Positions 8,816 through 18,993 of a DNA stretch of 64,000 nt are shown here, piece after piece. The DNA is from Kosakonia sacchari. Its GTDB lineage: Bacteria > Pseudomonadota > Gammaproteobacteria > Enterobacterales > Enterobacteriaceae. The stretch is from NCBI GenBank assembly GCA_900109485.1, contig FOAY01000012.1:62001-126000 (forward strand). The letters are read 5' to 3'. Position 1 is the first letter of the stretch. Each line of letters opens with the position of its first letter. A model generated the notes under the pieces. It was not told where the DNA came from. It saw only the letters and a program-made list of their open reading frames with translations, and ran no database searches. Both the position numbers and the translations under genes were made by a program.

Positions 8816-10732
8816 TTATGCGTCGTTGCGACGACGGCTGGTGTTTTCGTCACGATCGCGGCGCGGAGCACGACGTTCGCCACCAAAACTACGGCCTTCC
8901 TGACGCTCACCGCTGAAACGACGGGCTTCGCCACGACCGCCTTCACGACGTTCGCCACCGAAGCCACCACGGCGCTCACCGGCACCGGCACCGCCACCGC
9001 GACGTTCGTTACGCTCGCGCGGCTGTGCATCGCCCAGCAACTGCATATTCATCGGTTTGTTGAGAATACGCGTACGCGTGAAGTGTTGCAGAACTTCACC
9101 CGGCATACCTTTCGGCAGCTCAATGGTGGAGTGGGAACCAAACAGCTTGATGTTACCGATGTAACGGCTGCTGATATCGCCTTCGTTAGCAATCGCGCCA
9201 ACGATATGACGTACTTCAACACCGTCATCACGGCCCACTTCAATGCGGTACAGTTCCATGTCGCCAACGTCACGACGTTCACGACGCGGGCGATCTTCAC
9301 CACCGCGCTCGGAACGCTCGCCACGTGGGCCACGGTCGTTGCGATCGCCACGACGTTCGAAACGTTCATCACGTTCACGGAATTCACGCTTAGGACGCAT
9401 CGGCGCATCCGGCGGCAGAATCAGCGGACGTTCGCCCTGTGCCATTTTCAGCAGTGCAGCGGCCAGCGTTTCAATGTCCATCTCTTCTTCAGAAGAAGGC
9501 TGGATTTTTGCCAGCAGCGCGCGGTACTGCTCCAGATCGCTGCTTTCCAGCTGCTGCTGTACTTTCGCGGCGAATTTTTCCAGACGGCGTTTGCCCAGCA
9601 GTTCTGCGTTCGGCAGCTCGACTTCCGGAATGGTCAGCTTCATGGTGCGTTCAATGTTGCGCAGCAGACGACGCTCGCGGTTCTCAACGAACAGCAGTGC
9701 GCGGCCAGCGCGACCCGCACGACCGGTACGGCCGATACGGTGAACGTAGGATTCAGAATCCATCGGAATGTCGTAGTTAACGACCAGGCTGATACGCTCA
9801 ACGTCCAGACCACGCGCCGCAACGTCTGTTGCGATCAGAATATCAAGACGACCATCTTTCAGGCGTTCCAGGGTCTGCTCACGCAGCGCCTGGTTCATGT
9901 CGCCGTTCAGCGCGGCGCTGTTATAGCCGCTGCGCTCCAGGGCTTCAGCCACTTCCAGCGTCGCGTTTTTGGTACGAACGAAGATGATCGCCGCATCAAA
10001 ATCTTCCGATTCGAGGAAACGAACCAGCGCTTCGTTTTTGCGCATGCCGTACACCGTCCAGTAGCTCTGGCTGATGTCCGGGCGAGTGGTTACGCTGGAC
10101 TGAATGCGCACTTCCTGCGGCTCTTTCATAAAGCGGCGGGTAATGCGACGGATCGCTTCCGGCATGGTTGCAGAGAACAGCGCGGTCTGATGACCTTCCG
10201 GGATCTGCGCCATAATCGTTTCAACGTCTTCGATAAAGCCCATGCGCAGCATTTCGTCGGCTTCATCCAGAACCAGACCGCTCAGTTTAGAGAGATCCAG
10301 TGTGCCGCGTTTCAGGTGGTCCAGCAGACGCCCCGGCGTACCGACGACGATCTGCGGCCCCTGGCGCAGGGCGCGTAATTGCACGTCATAACGCTGGCCG
10401 CCGTACAGGGCAACCACGTTTACGCCATGCATATGTTTAGAAAAATCAGTCATTGCTTCAGCTACCTGAACCGCCAGTTCGCGGGTCGGAGCAAGCACCA
10501 GGATCTGCGGCGCACGCAGGTCCGGATCGATGTTATGGAGCAACGGAAGAGAAAACGCTGCGGTTTTACCGCTACCAGTCTGGGCCATGCCCAGTACGTC
10601 ACGACCAGACAGCAGGTGCGGAATGCACTCAGCCTGGATCGGAGATGGTTTTTCGTAACCGAGATCGTTCAGGGCTTCAAGGATAGGAGCCTTCAGCCCC
10701 AGATCTGCAAAAGTGGTTTCGAATTCAGCCAT
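8816..10732 (-). CDS. deaD: ATP-dependent RNA helicase DeaD (CsdA)
   Basis: Cold-shock DEAD-box helicase that remodels 50S assembly intermediates and helps mRNA decay and translation at low temperature. Motifs are complete: Q motif near residues 28-36, Walker A AQTGSGKT 50-57, DEAD 156-159, SAT 187-189 and HRIGRTGR 331-338. A CsdA-type RNA-binding region follows, and then a long RGG/RRGG-rich disordered tail. The 638 residues are slightly longer than E. coli (629), the difference lying in the arginine-rich segments. ATG 10732 is chosen over the in-frame TTG at 10741; the start overlaps the end of yrbN. Confidence 0.96.
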   Translation of the reverse strand: MAEFETTFADLGLKAPILEALNDLGYEKPSPIQAECIPHLLSGRDVLGMAQTGSGKTAAFSLPLLHNIDPDLRAPQILVLAPTRELAVQVAEAMTDFSKHMHGVNVVALYGGQRYDVQLRALRQGPQIVVGTPGRLLDHLKRGTLDLSKLSGLVLDEADEMLRMGFIEDVETIMAQIPEGHQTALFSATMPEAIRRITRRFMKEPQEVRIQSSVTTRPDISQSYWTVYGMRKNEALVRFLESEDFDAAIIFVRTKNATLEVAEALERSGYNSAALNGDMNQALREQTLERLKDGRLDILIATDVAARGLDVERISLVVNYDIPMDSESYVHRIGRTGRAGRAGRALLFVENRERRLLRNIERTMKLTIPEVELPNAELLGKRRLEKFAAKVQQQLESSDLEQYRALLAKIQPSSEEEMDIETLAAALLKMAQGERPLILPPDAPMRPKREFRERDERFERRGDRNDRGPRGERSERGGEDRPRRERRDVGDMELYRIEVGRDDGVEVRHIVGAIANEGDISSRYIGNIKLFGSHSTIELPKGMPGEVLQHFTRTRILNKPMNMQLLGDAQPRERNERRGGGAGAGERRGGFGGERREGGRGEARRFSGERQEGRSFGGERRAPRRDRDENTSRRRNDA

Positions 10733-10805
10733 GTAGTACAAGTGCCTCTATGTCATTGGCGGCCAGTCTACATAACTCATCGTGAAAATGATTAGCAATT
10801 TTCAT
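10725..10805 (-). CDS. yrbN: Small protein YrbN, leader peptide overlapping deaD
   Basis: A 26-codon frame, ATG at 10805 to TGA at 10725-10727, encoding a peptide that starts [11 protein letters not shown] and ends EALVLHG, recognisable as the annotated E. coli small protein YrbN. Its last codons overlap the deaD start (the ATG of deaD is read within CATGGCTGA of yrbN), so translation of the two is probably coupled. A leader-peptide role in deaD cold-shock expression is inference. The Shine-Dalgarno sequence is weak. It lies in the 179-base gap between nlpI and deaD. Confidence 0.85.
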   Translation of the reverse strand: MKIANHFHDELCRLAANDIEALVLHG

Positions 10806-10911
10806 TGAAAAGTGTGAACCGGCTCAAAGTAGGTTAATTAACGAACAATGAAGCCCTCACCCGCGAAGATGATGGCAATCAAAAGAGATTACGGGCTGAT
10901 ATGTTCGTCAG

Positions 10912-11796
10912 CTATTGCTGGTCCGATTCTGCCAGGTCATCGTGCTCCTGGCCCAAGAGCGCTAATTCCAACAATGCGTAACGGTGCTCAACAAAATTAT
11001 GGACGTTGTTGGCAACCGTTAGTTTGAACAGTGCCGTGGCGCTGTCCTTATCCCCCAGACTTAGGTAATACTTACCTAAATAGAAGTTGGTTTCACTGAG
11101 ATGCTCAGCGAGCGAGGTGTTATCCGTTGCGTCTGCCTTCAGGCGATCCATCAGCGTTGCTTCGCTAATGTCACCGAGGTAGAACTCGACAATATTCCAT
11201 CCCCATTGTTCCTTGTCCGATTTCTCGAAGCGCTGTTTCAGTGCTTCTTTTGCCTGCTTCTCATCAAGCTTTCGCTCAACAATGTAAAGCCACAGGCTGC
11301 GGAAAGGATCATTAGGATCGTCTTGATAAAACGCCAGCAGATCATCTTGCGCTAACTTATCGCGACCGCCGTAATACAATGCGATCCCGCGATTTAAGTG
11401 CGCGTAGTTGTAAGTTGGATCAAGCTCAAGTACAGAATCAAACGCTTCATAGGCAGCATCAAAATTGCCTGCCTGCGTTAAATAAATGCCTAAGTAGTTG
11501 AATACTTCGGGCATATCCGGTCGGATTGCCAGCGCTTGTGAAAAATCATTCCGCGCTAAGGCCCTCAGACCGAGACTATCATACAACACTCCGCGCTCAT
11601 ATAAAAGCTGTGCGCGTTCGTCATCGGTTAAAGCCCGACTGGCAAGAATTTGTTCCATGCGTGCCAGAATCACTTCTTGCTGCAAAGTCGGTTGCAATGG
11701 CACCGCGAGGACTTCGCTCTTACGCCAGGCAGAGTTGCTGCATCCTGCCAGCGTTAAAGCTGTCGCAACGAAACACCAGCGCAAAAAAGGCTTCAT
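10912..11796 (-). CDS. nlpI: Outer-membrane lipoprotein NlpI (TPR adaptor)
   Basis: Lipoprotein adaptor with tetratricopeptide repeats that scaffolds peptidoglycan endopeptidases (such as MepS with protease Prc) on the inner face of the outer membrane. The start at 11796 gives 294 residues with a lipoprotein signal peptide and lipobox LAGC, the acylated residue being Cys19; Ser20 and not Asp follows, so outer-membrane sorting is expected. TPR-like helix pairs run from about residue 60 to 260 ([42 protein letters not shown]). GGGAGTGGG precedes ATG. It follows pnp after 110 bases in the same direction. Confidence 0.95.
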   Translation of the reverse strand: MKPFLRWCFVATALTLAGCSNSAWRKSEVLAVPLQPTLQQEVILARMEQILASRALTDDERAQLLYERGVLYDSLGLRALARNDFSQALAIRPDMPEVFNYLGIYLTQAGNFDAAYEAFDSVLELDPTYNYAHLNRGIALYYGGRDKLAQDDLLAFYQDDPNDPFRSLWLYIVERKLDEKQAKEALKQRFEKSDKEQWGWNIVEFYLGDISEATLMDRLKADATDNTSLAEHLSETNFYLGKYYLSLGDKDSATALFKLTVANNVHNFVEHRYALLELALLGQEHDDLAESDQQ

Positions 11797-11873
11797 TTCC
11801 CACTCCCGAAGACAACAATTGGATGAACGTCCTGTCCCCCGGCTGCAAACATGGCGTCCTGCCTGCGAATAAG

Positions 11874-11895
11874 CCCTCCGCCTGACGGCGGAGGG
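11874..11895 (-). other. Strong hairpin between pnp and nlpI
   Basis: CCCTCCGCC and GGCGGAGGG form a perfect nine-base stem with a four-base loop, starting 11 bases after the pnp stop. There is no T run, so it is better read as a 3'-end stabilising or RNA-processing hairpin than as a terminator. Confidence 0.5.
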
Positions 11896-11906
11896 TAAAG
11901 ACAACC

Positions 11907-14042
11907 TTACTCGCCCTGCTCTGCTTGCGGCGCTTCTAACGCTTCAGCAGGCTGAGTTTGTTCAGTCGCTTCTTTGATACTCAGACGAATACGGCCCTGG
12001 CGATCAACCTCCAGAACTTTCACCGGAACTTCCTGGCCCATCTGCAGATAATCGGTCACTTTCTCAACGCGCTTATCAGCGATCTGAGAGATGTGTACCA
12101 GACCTTCTTTACCGCCGCCGATGGCTACAAATGCGCCAAAGTCAACGATACGGGTCACTTTACCATTGTAGATACGGCCCACTTCGATCTCAGCGGTGAT
12201 TTCTTCGATACGACGAATAGCGAATTTCGCTTTTTCACCGTCGGTGGCCGCGATTTTCACGGTACCGTCGTCTTCGATTTCAATAGTAGTGCCCGTTTCT
12301 TCGGTCAATGCACGGATAACAGAACCGCCTTTACCGATAACGTCTTTGATTTTGTCCGGGTTGATCTTGATGGTATGGATACGCGGTGCAAACTCAGAGA
12401 TATCGCCACGCGGCGCGTTAATCGCCTGCTCCATCACGCTCAGGATATGCAGACGTGCGCCTTTCGCCTGATTCAGCGCGACCTGCATGATCTCTTTGGT
12501 GATACCTTCAATTTTGATATCCATCTGCAGCGCAGAGATACCGTCGCGGGAACCCGCTACTTTGAAGTCCATATCGCCCAGGTGATCTTCATCGCCGAGG
12601 ATGTCAGACAGAACAACAAAGTTGTCGCCTTCTTTCACCAGACCCATTGCGATACCTGCAACGGCTGCTTTCACCGGCACGCCCGCATCCATCAGCGCCA
12701 GAGAGGCACCACACACGGAAGCCATGGAAGAAGAACCGTTGGATTCGGTGATTTCAGAAACCACACGAACGGTGTACGGGAATTTTTCTGCATCCGGCAT
12801 CACCGCCAGCACGCCGCGTTTTGCCAAACGACCGTGACCGATCTCACGACGTTTCGGCGAACCGACCATCCCGGTTTCCCCTACGGAGTACGGAGGGAAG
12901 TTATAGTGGAACAGGAAAGAGTCTGTGCGCTCGCCCATCAGCTCGTCGATGATCTGAGCATCACGCGCAGTACCCAGCGTTGCCGTTACCAGCGCCTGAG
13001 TTTCACCACGGGTGAACAGTGCAGAACCGTGAGTACGCGGCAGAACACCGGTACGAACGTCCAGACCACGGATCATATCTTTTTCGCGGCCATCGATGCG
13101 CGGTTCGCCAGCCAGTACGCGGCTACGAACAACATTTTTCTCGATAGCGTGCAGAATTTCGCCCAGCTCGTTAGCGTCCAGCGTTTCATCTTCGGCAGTC
13201 AGAGCCGCGATAGTTTCAGATTTGATTACATCAACCTGAGCGTAACGTTCCTGTTTGTCGGTGATGCGATAAGCATCGCTCAGACGAGATTCTGCCAGAG
13301 CAGCGACGCGCGCGTTCAGCGCTTCGTTCACCGCTTCCGGCTGCCAGTCCCAACGCGGTTTGCCGGCTTCTTTCACCAGATCGTTGATGTTCTGGATAAC
13401 AATTTGTTGCTGTTCGTGGCCAAATACCACAGCGCCCAGCATTTGATCTTCGCTCAGCAGTTCTGCTTCGGATTCCACCATCAGAACAGCCGCTTCAGTA
13501 CCGGCAACAACCAGATCCAGCTTGCTTGCTTTCAGCTCTTCCTGGGTCGGGTTCAGTACGTACTGGTCGTTGATGTAGCCCACGCGAGCGGCGCCAATCG
13601 GACCATTGAACGGAATACCGGACAGAGACAGGGCCGCGGAAGCACCGATCATCGCGACGATATCCGGGTTAACCTGCGGGTTAACGGAAACGACGGTAGC
13701 AATAACCTGAACTTCATTAACGAAGCCTTCCGGGAACAGCGGGCGAACCGGGCGGTCAATCAGACGCGCAATCAGGGTTTCACCTTCGCTCGGACGGCCT
13801 TCACGACGGAAGAAACCACCGGGGATTTTACCAGCAGCGTAGGTACGCTCCTGATAGTTAACGGTCAACGGGAAAAAGTCCTGACCTGGTTTCGCTTTTT
13901 TCTGGCCAACAACAGTCACGAATACTGCGGTGTCATCCATGCTTACCATTACGGCAGCGGTGGCTTGACGCGCCATCATGCCGGTTTCCAGCGTAACGGT
14001 ATGTTGACCGTACTGGAATTTACGAACGATCGGATTCAGCAA
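11907..14042 (-). CDS. pnp: Polynucleotide phosphorylase
   Basis: Phosphorolytic 3'-5' exoribonuclease, core of the RNA degradosome and, with Hfq, a stabiliser of sRNAs. The 711 residues match E. coli exactly in length: two RNase PH domains separated by a helical linker, a KH domain ([21 protein letters not shown] loop) from about 550, and a C-terminal S1 domain ([15 protein letters not shown]) from about 620. Translation starts at TTG (14042), as in E. coli. The leader carries two stem-loops suited to RNase III cleavage and PNPase autocontrol. The transcript comes from rpsO readthrough or a local promoter. Confidence 0.97.
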   Translation of the reverse strand: MLNPIVRKFQYGQHTVTLETGMMARQATAAVMVSMDDTAVFVTVVGQKKAKPGQDFFPLTVNYQERTYAAGKIPGGFFRREGRPSEGETLIARLIDRPVRPLFPEGFVNEVQVIATVVSVNPQVNPDIVAMIGASAALSLSGIPFNGPIGAARVGYINDQYVLNPTQEELKASKLDLVVAGTEAAVLMVESEAELLSEDQMLGAVVFGHEQQQIVIQNINDLVKEAGKPRWDWQPEAVNEALNARVAALAESRLSDAYRITDKQERYAQVDVIKSETIAALTAEDETLDANELGEILHAIEKNVVRSRVLAGEPRIDGREKDMIRGLDVRTGVLPRTHGSALFTRGETQALVTATLGTARDAQIIDELMGERTDSFLFHYNFPPYSVGETGMVGSPKRREIGHGRLAKRGVLAVMPDAEKFPYTVRVVSEITESNGSSSMASVCGASLALMDAGVPVKAAVAGIAMGLVKEGDNFVVLSDILGDEDHLGDMDFKVAGSRDGISALQMDIKIEGITKEIMQVALNQAKGARLHILSVMEQAINAPRGDISEFAPRIHTIKINPDKIKDVIGKGGSVIRALTEETGTTIEIEDDGTVKIAATDGEKAKFAIRRIEEITAEIEVGRIYNGKVTRIVDFGAFVAIGGGKEGLVHISQIADKRVEKVTDYLQMGQEVPVKVLEVDRQGRIRLSIKEATEQTQPAEALEAPQAEQGE

Positions 14043-14064
14043 AATTCTGTCCTTTCTTAATGAA

Positions 14065-14174
14065 TGTCAGCACACCAAAGGCGTGCTGACAATTAAACCG
14101 AATCTTCATGCATCCTCGCGACTAATGACAACCCTGACCCGCCCCATTGCGGATAAAGCCTCTCATTAGCCGCG
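14065..14174 (-). promoter_or_regulatory. pnp leader stem-loops (RNase III / PNPase autoregulation)
   Basis: Two hairpins precede pnp: a perfect nine-base stem TGTCAGCAC/GTGCTGACA at 14065-14073 and 14083-14091, and a longer one with 12-base arms at 14117-14128 and 14163-14174 (one G-U pair in the RNA). In E. coli the long leader hairpin is cut by RNase III and then targeted by PNPase. Equivalence here rests on position and structure. E. coli also has sRNA SraG in this gap on the other strand; I could not confirm it. Confidence 0.65.
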
Positions 14175-14243
14175 CGAACCTCTGCAGTGAAGACATACAT
14201 GGCAACAATACATTAGTTTACTGCCAATTGCTGCCGCCTGGTT

Positions 14244-14270
14244 GAAAAAAGGGGCCATAAAGGCCCCTTC
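14244..14270 (-). terminator. rpsO terminator (partial readthrough into pnp)
   Basis: GGGGCC/GGCCCC stem with a short loop, followed by a T run on the minus strand, 17 bases after the rpsO stop. In E. coli the equivalent t1 is leaky and lets transcription continue into pnp. Confidence 0.85.
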
Positions 14271-14286
14271 TTGAAACTCGCCAGAA

Positions 14287-14620
<334 letters not shown>

Positions 14621-14665
14621 AGCGCTGGGCAATGTTAAATACATGGCCCAACGTTAAGCGGCAAT

Positions 14666-14694
14666 ATTCTACTCGTAGTGACAGGTTCTCGCAA
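14666..14694 (-). promoter_or_regulatory. rpsO sigma-70 promoter
   Basis: On the minus strand, TTGCGA (14689-14694) and TAGAAT (14666-14671) are separated by exactly 17 bases. They lie just after the end of truB and about 110 bases before the rpsO start. Confidence 0.65.
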
Positions 14695-14704
14695 GGTAAG
14701 CCCG

Positions 14705-15652
14705 TTATACAGCAGGATACTCTACAACCAGACGACGCGGCGCCACGCGACCATCATCGTCCATCTCCCCCATACCGATAAATTTACCTTCATCACCTTC
14801 CGTCACGCGTACCAGCCCCTCTTTTGGCGCGGCTGATGCGCGTACTGGCTGACCGTTTTTGAAATACGCGGCCACGACAGAAGGAATATTGACGACGGGA
14901 AAATCGGATGCCGGGCTGTCCATCGGCATCAACAGCGGATCCAGTAGCTGCGCCGCCGGAATATTCTGCTGCTCAGCCTGGGCCACCAGCTCGTGCAGGT
15001 GCTCCAGGGTGACCATCCGCTCAACCGGGTATTTGCTCACCGCCAGACGACGCAGGTAGATAACATGTGCGCCACAACCCAGCTTCTCACCCAGATCGTC
15101 AATAATAGTGCGGATGTAAGTCCCTTTAGAGCAGTGAATTTCCAGCTCCAGCTCATTACCTTCATGACGAATAAATAGCAGCTCATAAACGGTAATAGGC
15201 CGGGCTTCACGCGGCACTTCAATACCCTGGCGCGCATACTCGTAGAGTTTCTTTCCCTGATACTTCAGCGCGGAATACATTGACGGCACTTGCTGCGTAT
15301 CACCACGGAAACTCTCCAGCGCCGCAGCCAATTGCTCGTCGGTAAAGGTTACCGGGCGCTCTTCGACAATTTGCCCGTCCGCATCAGAAGTATCAGTTCG
15401 CTGGCCCAGGCGAGCAATGACCCGATAGCGTTTATCAGAATCCAGCAGATACTGGGAAAACTTTGTCGCTTCGCCCAGACAAATCGGCAACATACCGGTC
15501 GCCAGTGGATCAAGCGCCCCGGTATGCCCGGCACGGTTAGCATTGTAGAGACGTTTGACCTTTTGCAGCACATCATTGCTCGACGCGCCCTGCTGTTTAT
15601 CAAGCAGCAGCACGCCATGCACGTCGCGACCACGACGACGAGGACGACTCAT
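14705..15652 (-). CDS. truB: tRNA pseudouridine-55 synthase TruB
   Basis: Converts U55 in the T-psi-C loop of tRNAs to pseudouridine and acts as a tRNA-folding chaperone. The 315 residues (E. coli 314) include the catalytic motif GALDPLATG with Asp48, the KSxxxT-type start [11 protein letters not shown], and a C-terminal PUA-like domain from about residue 250. The ATG overlaps the rbfA stop codon by one base (TGATG), so translation is coupled. It is the last gene of the metY-rimP-nusA-infB-rbfA-truB run before rpsO. Confidence 0.96.
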   Translation of the reverse strand: MSRPRRRGRDVHGVLLLDKQQGASSNDVLQKVKRLYNANRAGHTGALDPLATGMLPICLGEATKFSQYLLDSDKRYRVIARLGQRTDTSDADGQIVEERPVTFTDEQLAAALESFRGDTQQVPSMYSALKYQGKKLYEYARQGIEVPREARPITVYELLFIRHEGNELELEIHCSKGTYIRTIIDDLGEKLGCGAHVIYLRRLAVSKYPVERMVTLEHLHELVAQAEQQNIPAAQLLDPLLMPMDSPASDFPVVNIPSVVAAYFKNGQPVRASAAPKEGLVRVTEGDEGKFIGMGEMDDDGRVAPRRLVVEYPAV

Positions 15653-16053
15653 CAGTCCTCCTTGCTGTCGTCCGGATTCACACGACGTTCGTCATCGTGC
15701 TTCACCACGCTGGTCACCAGGTTGGACATACGCATCCCTTCCACCAGCGAATTGTCGTAGAAGAAGGTCAGTTCCGGCACGATACGCAGACGCATCGCTT
15801 TACCCAGCAGGCTACGAATAAAACCGGAAGCGTCCTGTAGCGCTTTGATGCCCGCTTTAACAGAAGCTTCATCTTTGTCGTTAAGGAAGGTGACAAACAC
15901 TTTGGCATAGGCCAGATCGCGGGAAACTTCAACACCGGATACGGTAGTCATCATCCCCAGTCGCGGATCCTTGATTTCACGCTGCAGGATAATCGCAATT
16001 TCTTTTTGCAGTTCCTGGGATACGCGCTGCGGGCGACCAAATTCTTTCGCCAT
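15652..16053 (-). CDS. rbfA: 30S ribosome-binding factor RbfA
   Basis: Cold-shock assembly factor that binds the 30S subunit near helix 1 of 16S rRNA during late maturation. The start at 16053 ([20 protein letters not shown]) is preceded by GGAG and gives 133 residues, the E. coli length; a longer open frame upstream is not coding. The KH-type fold is visible in the [19 protein letters not shown]-like strand-helix pattern around residues 40-65. It is separated from infB by 204 bases holding a terminator-like hairpin, a REP unit and a larger palindrome, which is unusually busy for this operon. Confidence 0.96.
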   Translation of the reverse strand: MAKEFGRPQRVSQELQKEIAIILQREIKDPRLGMMTTVSGVEVSRDLAYAKVFVTFLNDKDEASVKAGIKALQDASGFIRSLLGKAMRLRIVPELTFFYDNSLVEGMRMSNLVTSVVKHDDERRVNPDDSKED

Positions 16054-16068
16054 AATAATTCTCCAGAC

Positions 16069-16093
16069 TAAAAAGGGGCCGTAGCCCCTTTTG
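16069..16093 (-). terminator. Terminator-like hairpin between infB and rbfA
   Basis: AAAAGGGGC and GCCCCTTTT (16071-16079, 16084-16092) form a perfect nine-base stem. In the minus-strand RNA the loop is a C(UACG)G tetraloop of the very stable UNCG class, and five T residues follow. It ends 17 bases before the rbfA start and could attenuate rbfA-truB. Confidence 0.6.
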
Positions 16094-16100
16094 ATATTCT

Positions 16101-16130
16101 GCCGGGTGGCGCTTCGCTTACCCGGCCTAC
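16101..16130. repeat. REP element
   Basis: GCCGGGTGGCGCTTCGCTTACCCGGCC is a palindrome matching the enterobacterial REP consensus almost base for base, followed by the usual TAC. It is a single unit, directly adjacent to the hairpin before rbfA. Confidence 0.85.
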
Positions 16131-16154
16131 AATATTTGTATCCACGATGAATTA

Positions 16155-16243
16155 CGGGTTGCAGCAGGGCGGCAAATTCGTGCCCCCAGGAGCACAGATA
16201 ACTCTGTAACCAGGGGTACACATGCCACCAACGCAGCAGCCCG
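16155..16243. repeat. Larger enterobacterial-type palindromic intergenic repeat
   Basis: An imperfect inverted repeat of about 90 bases: outer arms CGGGTTGCAGC...GGCA and TGCC...GCAGCAGCCCG, then GTGCCCCC/GGGGTAC, and the innermost ACAGA/TCTGT around 16193-16206. The block GTGCCCCCAGGAGCA...CCAGGGGT resembles a family of intergenic repeats I recall from Enterobacter, Klebsiella and Serratia genomes, distinct from REP and ERIC. The structure is seen directly; the family assignment is from memory and unconfirmed. Confidence 0.6.
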
Positions 16244-16257
16244 AAAGGCGATGTGGA

Positions 16258-18969
16258 TTACTCGATTGTGCGCTGAATTTCGATAATCTCGAACACTTCG
16301 ATCATATCGCCAGTGCGCACATCGTTGTAGTTCTTCACGCCAATACCACATTCCATGCCGTTACGGACTTCGTTCACGTCATCTTTGAAGCGACGCAGGG
16401 ATTCCAGCTCGCCTTCATAGATAACCACGTTGTCGCGCAGGACGCGGATCGGGTTGTGACGTTTAACCACGCCTTCAGTAACCATACAGCCTGCGATCGC
16501 GCCGAATTTCGGTGATTTGAACACATCACGAACTTCCGCCAGACCGATGATCTGCTGTTTCAGTTCCGGAGAAAGCATACCGCTCATCGCTGCTTTCACT
16601 TCGTCGATCAGGTTATAGATGACCGAGTAGTAACGCAGATCCAGACCTTCAGCTTCGATCACACGACGCGCAGAGGCATCAGCACGAACGTTAAAGCCAA
16701 CCAGAATAGCGTTGGACGCAGCTGCCAGAGTCGCGTCGGTTTCGGTGATACCACCTACGCCGGAGCCCACGATCTTCACTTTCACTTCTTCAGTAGAGAG
16801 TTTCAGCAGAGAATCGGAGATCGCTTCTACAGAGCCCTGAACGTCAGCCTTCAGTACGATGTTCACTTCATGAACTTCGCCTTCAGTCATGTTGGCAAAC
16901 ATGTTTTCCAGTTTGGATTTCTGCTGACGCGCCAGTTTAACTTCACGGAATTTGCCCTGACGATACAGCGCAACTTCACGCGCTTTCTTCTCGTCACGTA
17001 CAACGGTTGCTTCATCGCCCGCAGCAGGAACGCCGGAAAGACCGAGGATTTCCACCGGAATAGACGGACCCGCTTCAGTGACTTCACGGCCCAGCTCGTC
17101 ACGCATCGCACGCACACGACCGTATTCGAAGCCGCACAGAACGATATCGCCTTTATGCAGCGTACCTTCGCGAACCAGCACGGAAGCAATCGGACCACGA
17201 CCTTTATCCAGGAAGGATTCGATAACTACACCGCTCGCCATACCGTTACGAATAGCTTTCAGTTCCAGGACTTCGGCCTGCAGCAGGATTGCATCCAGCA
17301 GGTCGTCGATACCTGTACCGGCTTTCGCGGAAACGTGTACGAACTGGCTTTCGCCGCCCCACTCTTCCGGAATGATACCGTACTGAGCCAGTTCGTTTTT
17401 AACGCGATCCGGATCGGCTTCAGGTTTATCAATCTTGTTCACTGCAACCACCACCGGCACCTGAGCTGCTTTCGCATGCTGGATAGCTTCGATGGTTTGC
17501 GGCATTACGCCGTCGTCGGCAGCAACAACCAGAACAACGATATCCGTTGCCTGAGCACCACGGGCACGCATTGCGGTAAACGCGGCGTGGCCTGGGGTAT
17601 CCAGGAAGGTGATCATGCCGTTGTCGGTTTCAACGTGGTATGCACCAATGTGCTGAGTAATGCCGCCCGCTTCGCCGGAGGCCACTTTCGTTGAACGAAT
17701 GTAGTCCAGCAGAGAGGTTTTACCGTGGTCAACGTGACCCATGATGGTCACGACCGGCGCACGCGGTTCAGTCGCTGCACCAGTATCACGGTCGCTCATT
17801 ACCGCTTCTTCCAGCTCGTTTTCACGACGCAGGATAACTTTGTGGCCCATTTCTTCCGCAACAAGCTGCGCGGTTTCCTGGTCGATAACCTGGTTGATGG
17901 TTGCCATCGCACCCAGTTTCATCATAGCTTTGATGACCTGAGAGCCTTTAACGGCCATCTTGTTCGCCAGTTCGCCAACGGTGAGGGTTTCACCGATTAC
18001 CACGTCACGGTTAACTGCCTGCGCTGGCTTCTGGAAGCCCTGCTGCAGAGCGGAACCTTTACGCTGACGGCCACCTTTACCACCGCGAACCGCTGCACGC
18101 GCTTCTTCACGGTCAGCTTTGCTTTCAGCGTGTTTGTTACCTTTCTTCGGACGCGGCGCTTTAGCAGTGCGGGTACGACCTCGACCACCTTCAACTTCAC
18201 GGTCGTTGTCATCTTCCGCCTGGCGTGCATGCTGCGAAGTGGTTACGTGATAATCGCCGGTAGTCTCTTCTTCATCGCTGCTGGCTACCCAGCCATTTTC
18301 ATTTTGTTCCGCCATACGACGAGCTTCTTCCGCTACGCGGCGCGCATTTTCTTCCAGTTTGCGGCGAGCCTCTTCTTCCGCTTTGCGCTTGAGTTCTTGC
18401 GCTTCAGCTTCGCGACGGGCTTTCTCCGTCTGGGCTGCCCTGGTCATTTCGTCAGATTGTTGGTTGCTCACTTTGCTATTTTCCGCAGCCTCGCGTTTTG
18501 CATTTTCAGCATGTTCGCGTTTAGCTTTTTCTTCAGCTTCACGTTTCAGGCGACTTTCGGCCTCACGCTTCGCTTTTTCCTCGGCTTCGCGCTCAGCGGC
18601 TTCCTCTGCTTCACGACGGGCCTTCTCTTCCGCTTCACGCATCGCCTCTTCTTCCGCAGCGAGACGTTCAGCCTCTTGTGGATCGCGTTTTACAAAGGTG
18701 CGTTTTTTACGGACTTCGATCTGCACCGATTTACTTTTACCACCGGTGCCCTGGATACTTAATGTGCTGCGCGTTTTGCGCTGCAGCGTCAGCTTATCAG
18801 GCGACGAACCATGTTCACGGTTCAGGTGCGCCAGAAGCGTCTGCTTTTCTTGTGCCGTCACTGAGTCTTCAGCGGACTTGCGGATCCCTGCATCAGCAAA
18901 TTGCTGTACCAGGCGGTCCACGGAGGTCTGAATCTCAGCGGCCAGCGTTTTTACGGTTACATCTGTCAT
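16258..18969 (-). CDS. infB: Translation initiation factor IF-2
   Basis: GTPase that brings fMet-tRNA to the 30S subunit and promotes subunit joining. The 903 residues (E. coli 890) comprise an N-terminal helical domain (1-50), a long charged Glu/Arg/Ala/Lys-repeat linker (about 97-225), a second IF2-N domain (about 325-380) and the G domain with GHVDHGKT 411-418, DTPGH 457-461 and NKID 511-514, then the tRNA-binding C-domains. A GTG at 18471 (codon 167, before SNQQSDEM) corresponds to the known internal start of the short isoform IF2-beta. It begins 24 bases after nusA. Confidence 0.97.
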   Translation of the reverse strand: MTDVTVKTLAAEIQTSVDRLVQQFADAGIRKSAEDSVTAQEKQTLLAHLNREHGSSPDKLTLQRKTRSTLSIQGTGGKSKSVQIEVRKKRTFVKRDPQEAERLAAEEEAMREAEEKARREAEEAAEREAEEKAKREAESRLKREAEEKAKREHAENAKREAAENSKVSNQQSDEMTRAAQTEKARREAEAQELKRKAEEEARRKLEENARRVAEEARRMAEQNENGWVASSDEEETTGDYHVTTSQHARQAEDDNDREVEGGRGRTRTAKAPRPKKGNKHAESKADREEARAAVRGGKGGRQRKGSALQQGFQKPAQAVNRDVVIGETLTVGELANKMAVKGSQVIKAMMKLGAMATINQVIDQETAQLVAEEMGHKVILRRENELEEAVMSDRDTGAATEPRAPVVTIMGHVDHGKTSLLDYIRSTKVASGEAGGITQHIGAYHVETDNGMITFLDTPGHAAFTAMRARGAQATDIVVLVVAADDGVMPQTIEAIQHAKAAQVPVVVAVNKIDKPEADPDRVKNELAQYGIIPEEWGGESQFVHVSAKAGTGIDDLLDAILLQAEVLELKAIRNGMASGVVIESFLDKGRGPIASVLVREGTLHKGDIVLCGFEYGRVRAMRDELGREVTEAGPSIPVEILGLSGVPAAGDEATVVRDEKKAREVALYRQGKFREVKLARQQKSKLENMFANMTEGEVHEVNIVLKADVQGSVEAISDSLLKLSTEEVKVKIVGSGVGGITETDATLAAASNAILVGFNVRADASARRVIEAEGLDLRYYSVIYNLIDEVKAAMSGMLSPELKQQIIGLAEVRDVFKSPKFGAIAGCMVTEGVVKRHNPIRVLRDNVVIYEGELESLRRFKDDVNEVRNGMECGIGVKNYNDVRTGDMIEVFEIIEIQRTIE

Positions 18970-18993
18970 GCTGTTCCTTCCTGCTACAGTTTA

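Noticed and set aside
9083-10378. 431-codon open frame on the plus strand
   Set aside because: Antisense shadow of deaD with low-complexity Thr/Phe/Asn composition typical of reversed arginine- and glutamate-rich coding sequence.
11958-14060. 700-codon open frame on the plus strand
   Set aside because: It lies wholly antisense to pnp. Such long antisense frames arise from the codon bias of highly expressed genes; the translation has no recognisable domain and no ribosome site.
14043-14286. sRNA SraG on the plus strand between pnp and rpsO
   Set aside because: E. coli carries SraG at this place, but I could not recognise its sequence or a plus-strand promoter here, so I left it out of the feature list.
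17725-18762. 345-codon plus-strand frame rich in Phe and Arg
   Set aside because: Antisense to the charged repeat linker of infB; composition explained by the opposite strand.
18359-18931. Repetitive sequence suggesting a tandem repeat array in infB
   Set aside because: The repetition reflects the Glu/Ala/Arg/Lys-rich linker of IF2, a normal feature of enterobacterial IF2, not a CRISPR or satellite array.
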